The notes beneath the pieces are model-generated. The model did no database searches. It was not told the origin of the DNA and saw only the letters and a program-made list of their open reading frames with translations. Shown in pieces: positions 20,461 to 34,367 of a stretch of 64,000 nucleotides of DNA; position 1 is the stretch's first letter, and the number at the start of each line of letters is the position of its first letter. The stretch is taken from contig OY987237.1 of NCBI GenBank assembly GCA_963920705.1, forward strand, positions 16,088,601 to 16,152,600. Reading direction: 5' to 3'. A program made the translations under genes and the position numbers. Origin of the DNA: Odiellus spinosus. Taxonomy: Eukaryota > Arthropoda > Arachnida > Opiliones > Phalangiidae.

Positions 20461-22617
20461 TAAATTACGTCATATATTTTAACAAAAATGGTATACATAT
20501 TTTTAAAAATTTTAATTTTAAAGTCCTTATTTCACATGTCAAGCCAGAGTTATAAAATTTTTAATTTGACATATTAATTCTATGATAAAACAACCATAAA
20601 AATAAATTATATCAAAGAACAACTTCACTTTAAATAATTTTGGCATCCATATAACCAATTTAAAACTATGTTTGGTTTTCAAGGTTTATTAAATTGAATA
20701 AAGTCCGTAGTAATATGACTCGTATTCCTAGAAATGTCCAGTCAAGAAGTTAAACAAAAAAATGACCAAGGAAAGGATGAGATGTCAGCTCTCGAAATCA
20801 CGGTTTCGCCTTAAAAATTTATGTACTTTTTCGGAGATTTTTTCTTTACAACTTTTTTTTGTTTTTGTTTTGTTTTGTTTGTTTTGGGCAACAGCCGCTT
20901 TTACTAGGAAATTTTGGAGAACTTCGCGAGTATCTAGCGAGTAAAGTTTATACAGATCGACTCTAAAGATTTTAAAAGATTAAAAACTAGACATCTTGAC
21001 GCGTCATTTTGAAATACAAAATAATTTAAGACGGGGAGCATTTGTTTTCACAGATTTCGGGAAATTTACGAACATATTTTAGGTATGGAGTATGGAATAT
21101 CTTATTTACAGACGTATTTTTTAGGTCTCCGTACTTTTCATTCTATTGTAATTTTGCAAACCAAAAAAATATAAACAAAATCTGTTGTTTAAGATAAAAC
21201 ATTAAACAAATTCTAAGAAAATCGGTTAAAAATTTATAATATCAAGTATAGTATAAATCGCGGTAATGGTAATTCGCTTCATTACCGCGATTTACTCTGG
21301 TTAAATTACCAAAATGCAACACGTCACTTAGGCCACATGATGTAGGCCCATGTTTTAAATTGTTTTCATTTTATTAAGCCCCTAATTCTTGACCTTTGGA
21401 TTGACGCGTATTTAAGACGGTTAAAAAGTCAAAAATATTTAATCTCGAGTTAGGTTTTACGTCTTTGTTATATATTATTATTAATTTTTCTAAAGAAGGA
21501 GAAAGGATTACGGGGCTTCGATGTTGTTCGTTAGAATGGGATTAGTGTGGGAGGTTAAGGATTAAACCGGATTATTACCAAGAATATTAGAAGTTACAAC
21601 ACTAAAGATTAATTTATTTTTCTAAGAAAGAACTATGAATCTTGTTAAAGCGCTGTATAAAGGTTAATCTTTCATTTTCATAAATTCTTCATATATTATT
21701 AGTATGGTAACTGAAGTAATTTTTAAAAATTAGACTAAAAAATGTATCAAATACGAACAAATGTATTTCATGATGGTGTCGAATCTCGATACAGATCTCT
21801 CATTACGATTCCTACGCCCACATCATTAATATTACGAGGCGGCTTCCTTAATTTAAAGACAAAGAAACTTTCAGTCTTAAAGGGAGACAGACGACAAAAT
21901 GAATTTCCAGATTTTCGCGCCATTTTTATCTCGCGCCAAAATTGTAGACTGTAGTTCTATATGTTTCGAGAAAAGCGCGCGAATTTCTGCGCGCGCCATT
22001 CTCGATTACGAAAGCGCGGGAAAAATCTCGCGATTTTAAAAGATTTTAAACTTGTGGTTAAGCCTAAATTTGAAATTTATATTTTGTTGTCATTGTTATG
22101 GCTATAAAACCAGTTTTAAACGTACTAAAACTATAATTAATTACATTTTGATTTGTTTTATCTATCTTTTGAGGATAAAAACTGTTTATATTTGTATTTA
22201 ACAGCGTGTTAACCTTTAATATATATTAAAAGAGATGACCTAACTATTATGGCCTCTTCACCCTCGCAAATTGTTGGAAAAAAAAAAAAACGATTAAGGC
22301 CGCGCGATGAAAGAAAAGGAAACGCGTTTAAAAGGAAGGGCAGACACGAGATTAGAAAAAAAAAAAAACATTAAGAACAGCGCACCGACGAGAAAAAGAA
22401 GCTGATTGGGTGTCAACTGAAAGGATGATCTCACATCCGTATACTCCCGCGGTGGGTCCTCTAAAAACAAACCACATTGCTATCATATCCAGCAGGCTGC
22501 AAAACATGACGTATTTCTATGGTTTTTAATTATCAGATTGAGAAATATACATTTTAGGCAAAGAACGCGTTCATTTGTTCGAAGTGACATTCAACCGAAA
22601 CGAACGAAAATTTAAAA

Positions 22618-22910
22618 CCCGGAAAATAGGCTTAGCTAGATTCATGGAGATCCTGAATTTCTACAAACTAAAGGGTCATCGACCAATGACAAAGGCCCGT
22701 CGTTAAGCCTAATATCTCTATAAAACGTCCAATAACATTCGATTGTTCTCTGACCCTTTAACGCTAAGAAATTCAGCTGATATTTATGAATCGAGCTAAG
22801 CCTATTTTCCGGGTAGTTTATAATTTGTCCGTAAATTTTGTTTACCGTTGGATTAGGCCTATTTAAAGGATAATTCACCCGTTGTTAGGTTGCATTCTCC
22901 ATTTAATTAA
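22618..22910. mobile_element. MITE family B copy
   Basis: AAATAGGCTTAGCTAGATTC at the left is mirrored by GAATCGAGCTAAGCCTATTT. The right portion carries TTAGGCCTATTTAAAGGATA and GTTGTTAGGTTGCATTCTCC, the family right end. The open frame of 78 codons here is not a gene. Confidence 0.6.
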
Positions 22911-23454
22911 TTAACATTAAAAAAAAATTATGAAGCCGAAATTTGCATCCGGGTGTATTCAAAACCCCCAATTATTAAATAAAACCTTAGAACACCGTCC
23001 GGTCTCAACACCCACTATATTAAAGATGATATTTACCCAAAATAGAGACGTAAAAACAAGACGGGTCGCACGCCACCTTAGTTACGCAACTTGATCACAT
23101 TTTCGGGGTTAAAGTTTAAGTTCTTAATTAAAAACATGAATGAAGTTAAGTTTTTCGAGTGAAATTTCGCTCGTTTAGTTGTTTTTGCGGTTGATTTGAA
23201 TCTAAAAATCTGGGTTTTACAAATAAATCTAGGGTTAGTAGGGATAATCACGCGAAAAGCATGGTGTTATTTAACAACAATTTTGTCCCTTGTCTGCTAC
23301 GGGTACAAAATGTTAGAATTGGGACAACCTGACTTAATTAAGGGTTTCATGATAATTTATTATTAATCATACTCAAAATACGCGGAGAAACTGAATTTTT
23401 AGGCGAATATTTTCAGCCGAAAATAATTATTTAATTACTATGGTAATCATTCCT

Positions 23455-23545
23455 TCGACCTGTACTGAAATGTTTGATTTCCCTGACCTTTTTTGGGCTT
23501 ATTTTTAAATTCCCTGACTTTTACGGGCTTTCTAGGTCGTGAACG
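23455..23545. repeat. Degenerate family D fragment
   Basis: TTCCCTGACCTTTTTTGGGC and AAATTCCCTGACTTTTACGG precede GTCGTGAACGACCCC, resembling a decayed right end of the CAGGGTT...AACCCTG family. Confidence 0.45.
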
Positions 23546-23808
23546 ACCCCATGGCTGCTTTTGAGAACTTAAGCGCGAACGCTTAAGAGACAAGAAACTA
23601 GTTTCGCGTAACTAAAAAGAAGAGCATCAAGAGGAAAGTTTTTTCACACGACTTATCATCGTGTGTGTTCGAAGGAGCAAGTTTTATCTTCATCCATCGA
23701 AATGCTCCTAGAAATATATTTATTTTCTTCCCTATAAAGATTTTTAACGACGAAAGCCGCCTTCGCGAACGAGCAGAGAACTTTTCGCTGTCTAATACAT
23801 TGCTATCA

Positions 23809-24104
23809 AAAGTCAATGATATTATTCCTTAGAAGTAAACAACTCTGTCATCAACCCCGTCTGCCTAGAGTGGTTTAGACTATAGCTCGATATTTTGAGT
23901 CGGAATTTAGGCGGGCCGCGCTTGCCTATCTCATCTTTCTTCCCAATTCCTGTATTTGTCCGTGAAGAGTGTCACTTCCTCCGTTCACTTATTTACACTA
24001 GCGACCCCTAGAGTGTCTCGAATCTTGCAGAATTAGGACCTTTACTGATAGTATAAGCTACGAGATGTTTACTTTTAAAGAATAAAACGATGGACTTTTG
24101 TTGG
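23809..24104. mobile_element. MITE family A copy
   Basis: ATCAAAAGTCAATGATATTA then AGAAGTAAACAACTC at the left, and GATGTTTACTTTTAAAGAAT then GATGGACTTTTGTT at the right, with GGCGGGCCGCGCTTG inside. Confidence 0.6.
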
Positions 24105-24427
24105 TAGATAAGTACCAGCTCTCCCCTCCTTCGCGAATGGGGTTTAGGAAGTAGGCGGAAAAATCTGAAAGATCTAGACTGGTTTATAACTCTTTTGGCA
24201 ACAAAGAGAGGCGCCGACAGATCACAGTCTGGGTTCTTAACAGCACCAACGCCCTCAACCTCTTACAAAAGATATTTCAAAGTAGATCAAAATTACTTGA
24301 CGTTTACGATTCATTATTCGGGCGTATACGGGAAGGATCTCACTTAATCGTAAGAAGGAATGAAATGGATCCTTCTAGGTTCTACGCATGCGCATTATGT
24401 TAAGACATTACAATCTTTGAACTAAAA

Positions 24428-24785
24428 CAGGGTTGCCACAGTTTTTTTCAGATTCAAATTCCCTGACTTTTCCACGTTTTTCCCTGACCTTTTTCAATTA
24501 TTTTCCCTGACCGTTTCAACTAATACTAACCAATTTTTAAGCTTTTATTTTTTATATAATCGCGTTCGCCAAACTTTGTTGCAGGCGTGTCTTTGTTCTA
24601 ATCTATACAACTGACACGCCGTCAGCTGAGAATCTTTTCCGCGGATAATGATTGCAATTTCCTGGCTTCTCGAAAGATCTTTAAATTCCCTGACTTTTTA
24701 AAATATCTCAAAATTCCCTGACTTTTTTGGTTCATTTTCAAATTCCCTGACTTTTCCCTGTTTTCCCTGACCTGTGTCAACCCTG
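24428..24785. mobile_element. CAGGGTT...AACCCTG element (family D)
   Basis: It starts CAGGGTTGCCACAG and ends TCAACCCTG, with several TTCCCTGACTTTTCC words at both sides. It is close in layout and length to the copy at 3546-3903. Confidence 0.6.
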
Positions 24786-26974
24786 CTTTAAAATAATTTT
24801 CAAGAAACGACTGTTTATCACAAAACCTAAAACCTTTTCCTTCCAGCTTAAAGTAAAGGCGCTAAATGGCAGAGCTTAATTTCTCCTCTATTGCTCCAAA
24901 TTCACCGAAAATAAATCGTGAAAATTGCACACCAGGAAACTGTCTATTTTCCTTACACAATAACTGACATCAGAGCGAAATTATTCAAAATATTTTTGTA
25001 GTAAAAAAACAATTAACTCTCCCACTATTACACGCGTATACGCGCGGTATTTTGGGTTTCCCCATGACGTCGATAACTCTATTGTAATGCCCGTAAAGAT
25101 TCCATCAATATAAAATGGGTTATTTTATTTTACTGTATTTAGAATGAATAAAGATTATAGACACGACCTTTACGCAAATTCTAATGACTATTAAATTAAA
25201 ATATTTACTTTATATACGCAAGATTTCGATTAAAATTATTTTTCATTATCTTCCGTTATTCGTATATTTTCAGATGTTTTATTTTCGGATAAATTTAAAT
25301 GTAACTAAAAAATTTGTATATTCGTATAATTTTTAAATGGTTTACCCGAAGATAAGCGTTTGGCGCTTTATCTATCTACAAATTATTCGTATTCAAACGT
25401 ATAACGATGGATAAGAAACATTCGCGTTTCCAGAATTAGTCGAAAATATAAGAAAAAATTTCCAAATTGACTTTTAATTCGAAGAATAGAAATAAAACGA
25501 TAAGATTTTAAATCATCTTTTTATTCGTTATTTTTCACGAAAATAAATTTTGAATTAAATTTTTATCCGAACGTATAACGCGTCGGATAATATTCTAAGA
25601 TAAGTTGCCATTTTTGGATAAAAACGGATATGGATTACGTTTTTTTACTTTATCTTGGAATAAGTTAACTCGAATTAAAAATAAGTTTATTTTTAATCAG
25701 ATAATATACATCAGAATTTAGTAGATTTTATCCAATTAATAAAATTATACGAATTCCGAGCTCTAGAGATGTACACATTTTTTTTAATTGGTAGGCCAAT
25801 ATTTATTCAAGGAAGCGAACAATTTAACATAGCTAAGACACGCGCCAATTAAAAATTAGTAGAGATTTTGTTAATTGAATAAGATCATCGTGAATGTCAA
25901 TCAAACTGTTATCCGCGTATATATTTCAATACAAAATATATGGAAGGTTCCCCAATTTCACTTAATTTGTTACAGTTTTCAACAAACCCGGATTTTTAAA
26001 GAAACATCGTCACTAAGCCTCGTCTAACGAGCGTAAAACTAGCGAAGAAATACTATAAAATTCCAATTTATCGCCGTGTCAAGAAAAATATACAGCCGAG
26101 AAGAAAAAAAAATTCCCACGGTTTTCATTCATCCACTTCATCCTTCACTTTATAGAGGCTCGACCCCCAAGTTGTTTAGGAACCTTTGTCGGCTACCGCG
26201 CTGGCATTCCACGAATAACTACCCGAGTTTTATCAGGACGGGTGCGCCTTAGATCTCCTCCTGGTACCCTACCTACCACGCACTCCGAGAATGCCAGTTT
26301 CAGAATGAAAATTGTATTTAAAATTGATAGTTTTTTACGCTTATTTGGGGGCCCGCTTATTACTGGACGATGCCTCTATTCGAAACGTCTGATTAGAAGA
26401 ACTAAAGTCTCATCTCGAATTTAAAGTCACTGTGTCACATTTTTTTTTATTTTATTTTTTTTCCCCAAGGACCTAAGGTCCGTTCGGATAAAGGTTGCGG
26501 GCAATTTATAATTCCTATAAAATCCTACGAATTCATTTAATTTCGCAGTTTGTTTTTGCTGGCGAAGGACCCTTCGTATGTTTATGGTGAGTGGCGATTT
26601 ACACGCTTCAAGCTTGATTGAGATGTCGCGGGGGCGTTGGATTCTTTAACTTGTTTATTCTTCAACGCTTTACATTTGAAGAGGAGTCTTTTAGGGATAT
26701 CGGGTTTCGGCAATACATTTCAATTATAGGCCTATCACCCGTATTTAGGGTACTGTATAAGGACCATGTCTTTATCGCCTATATACATTATAGCGGAAAG
26801 ATTGAGATAGCTTCGGTGTATTATAGGTATTTGTTTAAAATCGAATTTTGTTCGGATTTATTTATAGATGTTTAAATATTTAGAGTAAGTAGATAATAAT
26901 TTTATGAACTTCCAAACGTCTTTCCCTTTTATAGGCGAAGCAAAGACTAAATTCCTCGAAATTTACGGTCAATT

Positions 26975-27415
26975 TCCAAATTCCCCGACTATTCCCTGAC
27001 CTTTTGGGCTCATTTTCAATTTCCATGACCTTAATAGTCAATTTCCCTGACTATATAGTCCATTTTCATGACCTTAAGGGCCAATTTTCAAATTTTCCGA
27101 CTATTCCCTGACCTTTTGGGCAAATTTCGAAATTCCCCGACTATTCCCTGACCTTTTTTGCTCATTTTCAATTTCCCTGACCTCATGAGTCAATTTCCAT
27201 GATCTTACGAGTCAATTTCCATAACCTTATGGGTCAATTTCCAAATTCCCAAATTCCCCGACTATTCCCTGACCTTTTGGGTAAATTTCACAATTTTCCG
27301 ACTTGTCCCTGACCTTTTGGGCTCATTTTCAATTTCCCTGACCTTATGAGTCAATTTCCCTGATCATATGGATCAATTTCCAAATTCCCTGACCTTATGG
27401 GTCGTATACAAACCC
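26975..27415. repeat. Degenerate tandem array of the TTCCCTGACC motif
   Basis: Units of roughly 30 bp vary around CAATTTCCAAATTCCCCGAC, TATTCCCTGACCTTTTGGG and CTCATTTTCAATTTCCCTGA. They resemble the family D minisatellite core but are much more diverged. Confidence 0.65.
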
Positions 27416-28034
27416 AGAGGGAGTAACATATTTAGTTTGCGCTTCGAGATGGTCAGCAAAATTATATAACAATTAAAATTTCTATTTTATGGACAGTCTA
27501 AGCGCATCCACACATCGGCGTCTGATAAAAGTAAACGGTCAGAGACCCCTTTGCCCCGCTGACATTACGGTAAATCTTTCGAGTCCCTGTAGTAAATTTT
27601 AAAGCCCCCAAAAGTCATTCATAAATGCCATTGAGGGATCGGCGATGTCGGTCCAATCACTAAGAAAAGTCGGCACTGGCCATCGGAATGGAAAATCTAC
27701 TTAAGACATTTTGTAAACCTTTTTGCTAGACGCTATTTTTGCGCGATAACGCCAACATAAAGACGACCCGAGTTGGTAGTCGTGTCGAGGAGTGAAGGGC
27801 CATATTTAGCTCCCCTCGTGGATGGGAAAATCAATCACTGGCCCTCCAATTCTCATGGGTCGGAAATGTTGACAAGGGAATGAACCAAACCCCGCTGATT
27901 ATCCAAACAAGGTACGCGTTGTACTTTGCATTCGTTGCCACCTTAACTTGAAAAAGAGATTGAGAGGAACCTAGGAGGGGAAGGAATTGGACGTAGAGCG
28001 CGTCTTCATTGCTGAATTCAAATGGGCAGTAATA

Positions 28035-28185
28035 CCCTTTTCAAACGAGGCGTAACTAGCCGGTTTAATCAGATTTAACCGAGGTTTAATCACAATTAAC
28101 CGAGGTTAATTGAACTGTGAAGACTATGTAAACCTAGGTTAAATCTGATTAAACCACGGCTAAATAAGCCTCGTCTGAAGAGCTA
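28035..28185. mobile_element. Small palindromic element, GGTTTAATCAGATTTAACC type
   Basis: ACGAGGCGTAACTAGCCGGT and TTAATCAGATTTAACC are mirrored by GGTTAAATCTGATTAAACCA and GGCTAAATAAGCCTCGTC. A related half is at about 48655-48730. Confidence 0.55.
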
Positions 28186-28193
28186 GGTATTAG

Positions 28194-28610
28194 CAGAAGT
28201 ATATAATAACCCCCTTCGGGGGGAAGTATGAAAGCCCCTATACTACCAATGCTAAAAATCACGAACAACGAGAGCCCGCTGCTGACTATCTAGGCCACTA
28301 GCTCGCGCTGGACTTCTCAATGTCGCTACTCTAGTAAATGGTCTTTGTATAAACAAGACGGCTCGATTTGTGTTTAGAACTTCCTGTCTCGGGAGTCAGG
28401 CTGTCTGTTAAAATGGAGTCGAAGGTTGACTTCGGCTCGCGAGTTCCGGAAGCGCGCGTAGGGAAAATTTAGTGAGGTTCAAAATGGTGTAACTATTTTT
28501 TGGGAGTAAAGCGGTGTGTCGATCCGCCGCGATTTACGCCGGGCACTCGTTGTTCGTCGATTTTGCCTACCTTTCATACTTCCCCCCGAAGGGAGTTATT
28601 ATATACCTCT
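28194..28610. mobile_element. hAT-like MITE with 8-bp target duplication, copy 2
   Basis: It is 417 bp long and nearly identical to 19579-19994. It is flanked by GGTATTAG on both sides (28186-28193 and 28611-28618). The ends are CAGAAGTATATAATAACCCC and GGGAGTTATTATATACCTCT. It lies in FUOM intron 1. Confidence 0.85.
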
Positions 28611-30519
28611 GGTATTAGCCACAAAATTTCCATTTATACGCGCGAAAATAAATCCAAAAGCTCCTAGTTTCCCTTTAACTGATCTACAGTCCATGTTTTT
28701 TATCTCGCCTCTGAATACGCCAAAAAAACGTGAAAACGCGCCTACAGCACCAGCCTATAAGTAAGAAATTACGCTAGCCCACCTCCCCTAACCAAAAAAA
28801 AAAAAAAAATTAATCTCCTTTAAAAGCGTAACACTGACAGGTTTTAAAAGATTCGGAAAATGAGATCTTCATTCGCGAATCGCGAGGTTAGAATCAGAAA
28901 AATATATCCACCAACTCTTGTGAAGTGACCGCCCGCTTCGAAAAAGAATTTTTCGATACGATCTCACGATGATGGGTCAAAGAGGTCAATATCACGGTGG
29001 TCGGACAGTTTTTTCTTCATTTTCATCTTTGATTTTTTTTCCTTCGACGCTAACAATTATCAGAGCCGCCTGGTGAGGAATTCGAGTACCCTCGAGCCAT
29101 TTCGGAAATCGAGATTTTTTTTACGATCTTTGCTCTAAATCGAGCTCGCTCTTATACTAACAAGAAGACCACCCTTTGGGTTAAGATATTTCAGAGTCTA
29201 ATAAACAATGTAGTAAATGACAGAGCGGTCTACAACGTCTCTCTCCCTCTTTATTATCTAGGGTACGACCTCCTAACTCGGTACACTTTTTGAAAAGTGG
29301 TATTTTAGATCTTAAGCCTATTCTTTATTCCACCAAAATCCACAAAATTCGATTTTCTAAATTCGCCTAAATTTGAATATTTGGAAGGTGGGCTAATTAG
29401 CGTCGTAACTTCGACAAATATTTTTTTTATAATATCGAAGTTATTTTTACCGAATAGTCCAATATTTAATCTACAAAATGAGCCCGACTAACCTTAATTC
29501 GAGCCAATCAAACTAAAGTTACGAATTTTTAAAGAAAAGTGTACCAAGTTAGAAGTATGTACCAAGTTAGGGGCTCCAAGCGTATGTTTGCCTACATAAT
29601 TATGTATAAGGGAACATTGGGATGGCTTTATACGACCGGTTTTCCACATAATATGTTCGTGAACCTTTAATTTAGGTCTACGCGATGAAAAATGGTTTAA
29701 ATATGGATGAGTTTTTAGGTTTTCGGGAGATATTCATAGGTAAAAGTCGGTGTTTACGCGTAATACACGCTTATCTTGATAACTGAGGCATTACAGTCAG
29801 TTTCGGCGCCTTGTTCATACGAATGAGGCACTCATTAATGATCTTCCAATATTTACATTCATTTACATATTTTTGACGTAGAAATATCATTTAAAATGTT
29901 AAATTAAAGTTTAAATTTATAATGTAAAGGGTTAATGAAATGATCTGGATGCTTTTACGGAGCAGACAACTAAGACTAACCTTTGACATAATCCTTTTCT
30001 ATCATATTTAGGCATAGGAGATGGTTAAAAAATAAAATTTGGTATTTTTCTTAGGTTTTTCGATAACGTAGATTCGGAAAAACGTAAAATTAAGAAAGTG
30101 ATACGTTTCATTTACCCTTTAAAGGGCAAAAATAAATTCAAAAACCTATTGAAATTGATGTAATATGGCTTAAAAACTCGCGTACAAATATTATACTAAT
30201 TTCTCAAAGAATTATTAACACGAAAAGTTAATTTAAAGATTCAAAATGCTTTAAAAATAGTGTGAACGCAGCTTCTTAGAGCTCCCGTTACATAATGGAT
30301 GGCGTGACGGTCGCGGTTATAACAAAAATATCATAGAGTTTCGAGTATATCTAAGACTACGAAATATCACGCGGAATTGTGGGTTCCTCTCTAAGATAGG
30401 TTACGTTCATGATTCGAAGTTTAGTTGGAATAAAAATAAACTAATTAAAAGTGTACAGAATCATAAAATTAAATATTATACTTCAATTACTTATGACGCT
30501 TATCTACTATTTATCTTTA

Positions 30520-30690
30520 TAAATCGTTTATCATAGCTTCGTCTATCGGTTGTTGAAACTTCCGAATCTGTACGAAACTGGTTCCCGAAGCAATTTCGAC
30601 AAATTCAATCAAATCGATTCGTAAATAGACGGTTTTCCGTTCACACGACTCTAGAAAAACGTTTAAATCGATTCCAAGGTATATTATGAA
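30520..30690 (-). repeat. GTTCATACTAGGCCTTGGAA family (family E) copy, reverse orientation
   Basis: TACGAAACTGGTTCCCGAAG, AATCAAATCGATTCGT and AAACGTTTAAATCGATTCCA are the reverse complement of the family seen at 45645-45890, 47630-47830, 49360-49560 and 63622-64000. The open frame at 30517-30846 largely reflects it. Confidence 0.6.
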
Positions 30691-31144
30691 CGCGACTGAC
30701 GATTCCATCCCATATCTAACCCGCGGGCCATCTCCATCCTCCTCTTGGAGAAGAGAAGAGAGGCAATTAGGGCTACAGATCCCCCGATCTAGGAGCTTTA
30801 AAGCTCTCATCCCCAGCCTCTTCCACAGCGTATCTTGAATCTTCATAGCCAGGCTGTCGCGTTAACCCCCCCCCCCCCCTTTCGTTCGGATGAGTCACCC
30901 TTAACCTCGGACACCACATCGCGGAAGATCCAATGAGTGACCACCCCAACCTCACTCCTGAATAAAGACGCCGTGAAAACTTATTTACAATTCAGTACGA
31001 AAATAAAAATATTAGGTGGAAAAAATTTGTTTTCAAAGAGTTTTTTTTTTTTTTTTTCATAATAATATCGCGTTAGTTATTTATTTTAAATTAAAAATTA
31101 ATTTTTACATTCCAATTAAATTTAGTTTTACTTTACCTAAATTA

Positions 31145-31620
31145 AAATTCCCCTGGCATGGCCTATTTTACCTATTCCCGTGACATTTGGCCTATTTTAC
31201 CTAATCACTTGACATTTGGCCTATTTTATTCATTCTACTGTAATTTTGGCCTACTTTACAAATTCCCTCGATACATATTGGCCTATTTTACAAATTCCCT
31301 CGATATGTTGGCCTATTTTTTCATTCTATTGTCAATTTTGGCCTATTTTCGCCATTCCCTCGATGTTTAGATCTAATTTAAAATGAGTTAGCCTAATTCC
31401 CTATTCATTTGACATTTAAAGTCTATTTCCCTCATGCCTTTTAACATTTTAGCCTATTTTCTATATTTAATGGACAATTTTAGATCTAATTTTCCTATTC
31501 CTTCGGACATTTTCGCTTATTTCCCCCATTTGTCGGATATATTAGCCTATTTTCTATATTTCCTGGACATTTTAGGTCAAATTTTCCCCATTCTTTCGAC
31601 ATTTTAGACCAAAATGTTAT
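31145..31620. repeat. Degenerate minisatellite, ~31-bp TTGGCCTATTTTAC unit
   Basis: About 14 imperfect units of TTGGCCTATTTTACCTATTC plus a variable tail such as CCTCGACATT. Divergence increases towards the right end. Confidence 0.7.
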
Positions 31621-32507
31621 TTTAAGGACTGAATATATATTCGGGGGAACACGCAGTCGATAATCGTAACCTATTCACGTTACCTTTAAGACATTATCAA
31701 AATCAAAGATTCAAAGATTTTAGTAGGTTTGAATTAGCGTGCGCTTATCCCGATAAAGTTACGGAATTAGAACGAATAGAGATCATTACTAAATTAAATG
31801 AGATGAGATGACGAAGGAGAGAGATATAGACGATTGTATTAGTGGATAGAAACATAATTTCATCGCGCATGCTCATTGTTCTAGACCAAAGAAACGGAGA
31901 ACAAAAAAAAATGTTAAAATTCGCCCCTAGATTTCCGCGAAACACAAAATGATTTGGAGTCCTTATAGATGATATCTTTATTCCAAAAGTAACGAGGCGG
32001 TACTTTTATTTTATCGGAGGAAGTCGCGATTATCATCCGACTGCCGCGTTAATCCGTTAATCCGTTAAAACAAACGGATTTATTTCTTCGCCAATTACTG
32101 GTTCGGACACGAACTTAAAACACCTATATGTATAAAGAGTTTCCAATCGTCGCCGGAATTTCTTGGACTATTAATAATTATGGGTTGGTCGTGCGCGAAA
32201 TTACCGGACAATTACCTCCGCGTTAAGAATAAAAAGTTTTATCAACGAGTAACGAAATCGCAACCGCAACAAGTTTCTCAGAGTCGCGCTACAACTCACG
32301 TTACCTGCAAGTTACAATTTAAAGGTAATTAACTAAGTTTATTTTGATTTTTCGTGGTATTCGTACCGAAATTAATTTTTACCCTGATTCATTGTAATTA
32401 AATATAACCCCCCGAATTTTTTCACAATTTTTAAAAAATTATTTCGGCACGCATTCATTTTTTAAAACTTCGTTAGGCTTAGCTATATGGGAGCGGATTT
32501 TTAAACT

Positions 32508-33022
32508 GTTGCCAAGAGGCCAATTAGAGCGCTTCTAAGAATGTTTAAGAATAGTAAGCAACGGTTATGCCAGGTTTAACATGGCCTATCACTACGAGCT
32601 AGCTATTACACCATTGCTTACTAGCCTAAACCATAGCGTCCTCGATCACGCGCTTCGGCGGCGCTCGCGCTAATTTTCAAATCTCGTGAAACTTCAAATT
32701 ACGCGGGAGATTCGGACAAGGCTTAGGTTTTCAATGGGGATATCGAATCCTACTCAAATTATCCGCCTTAAAATTACCTATACGTTTAAAAATAAAAAGA
32801 ACGCGAACAAACTAACAGGCGACGCATTAAGAAATTGATCCCAAAATTACGGGACACGGCTAGTCTTCGTAAAGATCGGGTAAAACATAATATTGATTGT
32901 CGCTAAAATGATTAACCCTAATCTTCGGTGAAACGCTCGACTAGACTACATCGCAATTACGTAAAAAACTCGTGATAGTGGCCGTCTTTTTCACGTCTGC
33001 TGATTGGCCTCTTGGCAACAGT
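32508..33022. mobile_element. Element with CTGTTGCCAAGAGGCCAAT inverted ends
   Basis: CTGTTGCCAAGAGGCCAAT at the left and ATTGGCCTCTTGGCAACAG at the right are perfect 19-bp inverted repeats 515 bp apart overall. There is no coding capacity. No target duplication was established. Confidence 0.65.
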
Positions 33023-34019
33023 GAGAAATTCAAACGCATACTTCATTTCAGCTAATAGTATCCCTTTAATGTAGCGCTTTTTAGGGTCAAATTGTTCCAA
33101 GGGTCAAATGCTAGAAAGATTTCCGCAATTGAACCCTCGCAAACCTCAGAAATTTCACAAATCTCATTCCATTTCTACTTATCTTCGAGCGGAATTTGTT
33201 TATGACAAATCTCTAACTTTAAAAAAAGTATTTGTATTGACTTTTTGGGGCAACACCCCCGTTTATCTCTCGTTTGATCCCTTTAAAGGGAGGTAAAAAT
33301 GGAGGTTGGCGCTTAGAACTTAGCTTCCTCGTTTATTGTAAATGGAAATTATCGCGTGTTATAATCCCTTTAAAAGAAAGATTTTAAAAACCCTTAAAAC
33401 TAAAAACTAAAAAACACTTTAATTTTTAACTATCTCTGATAAATTTCCTAAACATTCCAATCATATCAATTTTAACCCAAAATTTCATATTTTCAATAAA
33501 AGCAAACATTGTGGAAACTCTTTCCGCACGCGGGTTAAGGAAATTGGCGGGAAAAACTAGCTTCCACAACTTTCCGTACCATTTAAAAGCTATAGCTCCG
33601 CCCCTGGCCAAGGATTCTTCTAACCTTTGTCACGTTAATGGGATATAATTGGTATAGTGCCTGATAGAAAACTTAATTAATTATGTGAAATATTCGCAGC
33701 CTCCTTTTCAACGTGGTTTACTTTTTAGGGCTTACAAATATTTTCGTTTACTCTAGATTAAAAATCCAACAGCTAAATGCGCTTTCATCGCAAATGGGTG
33801 GATTTCAGAAATTAATCAAGCTAGAAAGTCACTTTGTCTTATTAATCAACTCACGCTGAGTGTATGGCTATTTCTGGGGATAATTAAAAGATAGGTCAAT
33901 TACGAAAGGTACTAAATAAATCATTTTCCACATCAATTTTCAAAAACTTAATTGACAATTAAGTTTTCGACGCGAATTATTAATCAATAAATTTGACAAA
34001 TTTTGGACAGGTATAACAA

Positions 34020-34345
34020 ACTAGCCAATCAAAAACTATCCAATCAAATTGTCGATATAATATCAAAAACTATCCAATCAAATTGTGGATTAAATATCTA
34101 AAACTAACCAATCAAATTGTCGATATAATATCAAAAACTATCCAATCAAATTGTCGATATAAATATCAAAAATTATCCAATAAAATTGTCGATATAAATA
34201 TCAAAAACTATCCAATCAAATTGTCGATATAAATATCAAAAACTATCCAATCAAATTGTCGATATAAATATCAAAAACTATCCAATAAAATTGTCGATAT
34301 AATATCTAAAACTATCCAATCAAATTGTCGATATAAATATCAATA
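34020..34345. repeat. Tandem array, ~36-bp AACTATCCAATCAAATTGTC unit
   Basis: About nine units of AACTATCCAATCAAATTGTC plus GATATAAATATCAAA, differing by single bases and small length changes (34-37 bp). It lies directly beside a family B MITE. Confidence 0.8.
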
Positions 34346-34367
34346 TACGGTACCAATAATAGTTAAT

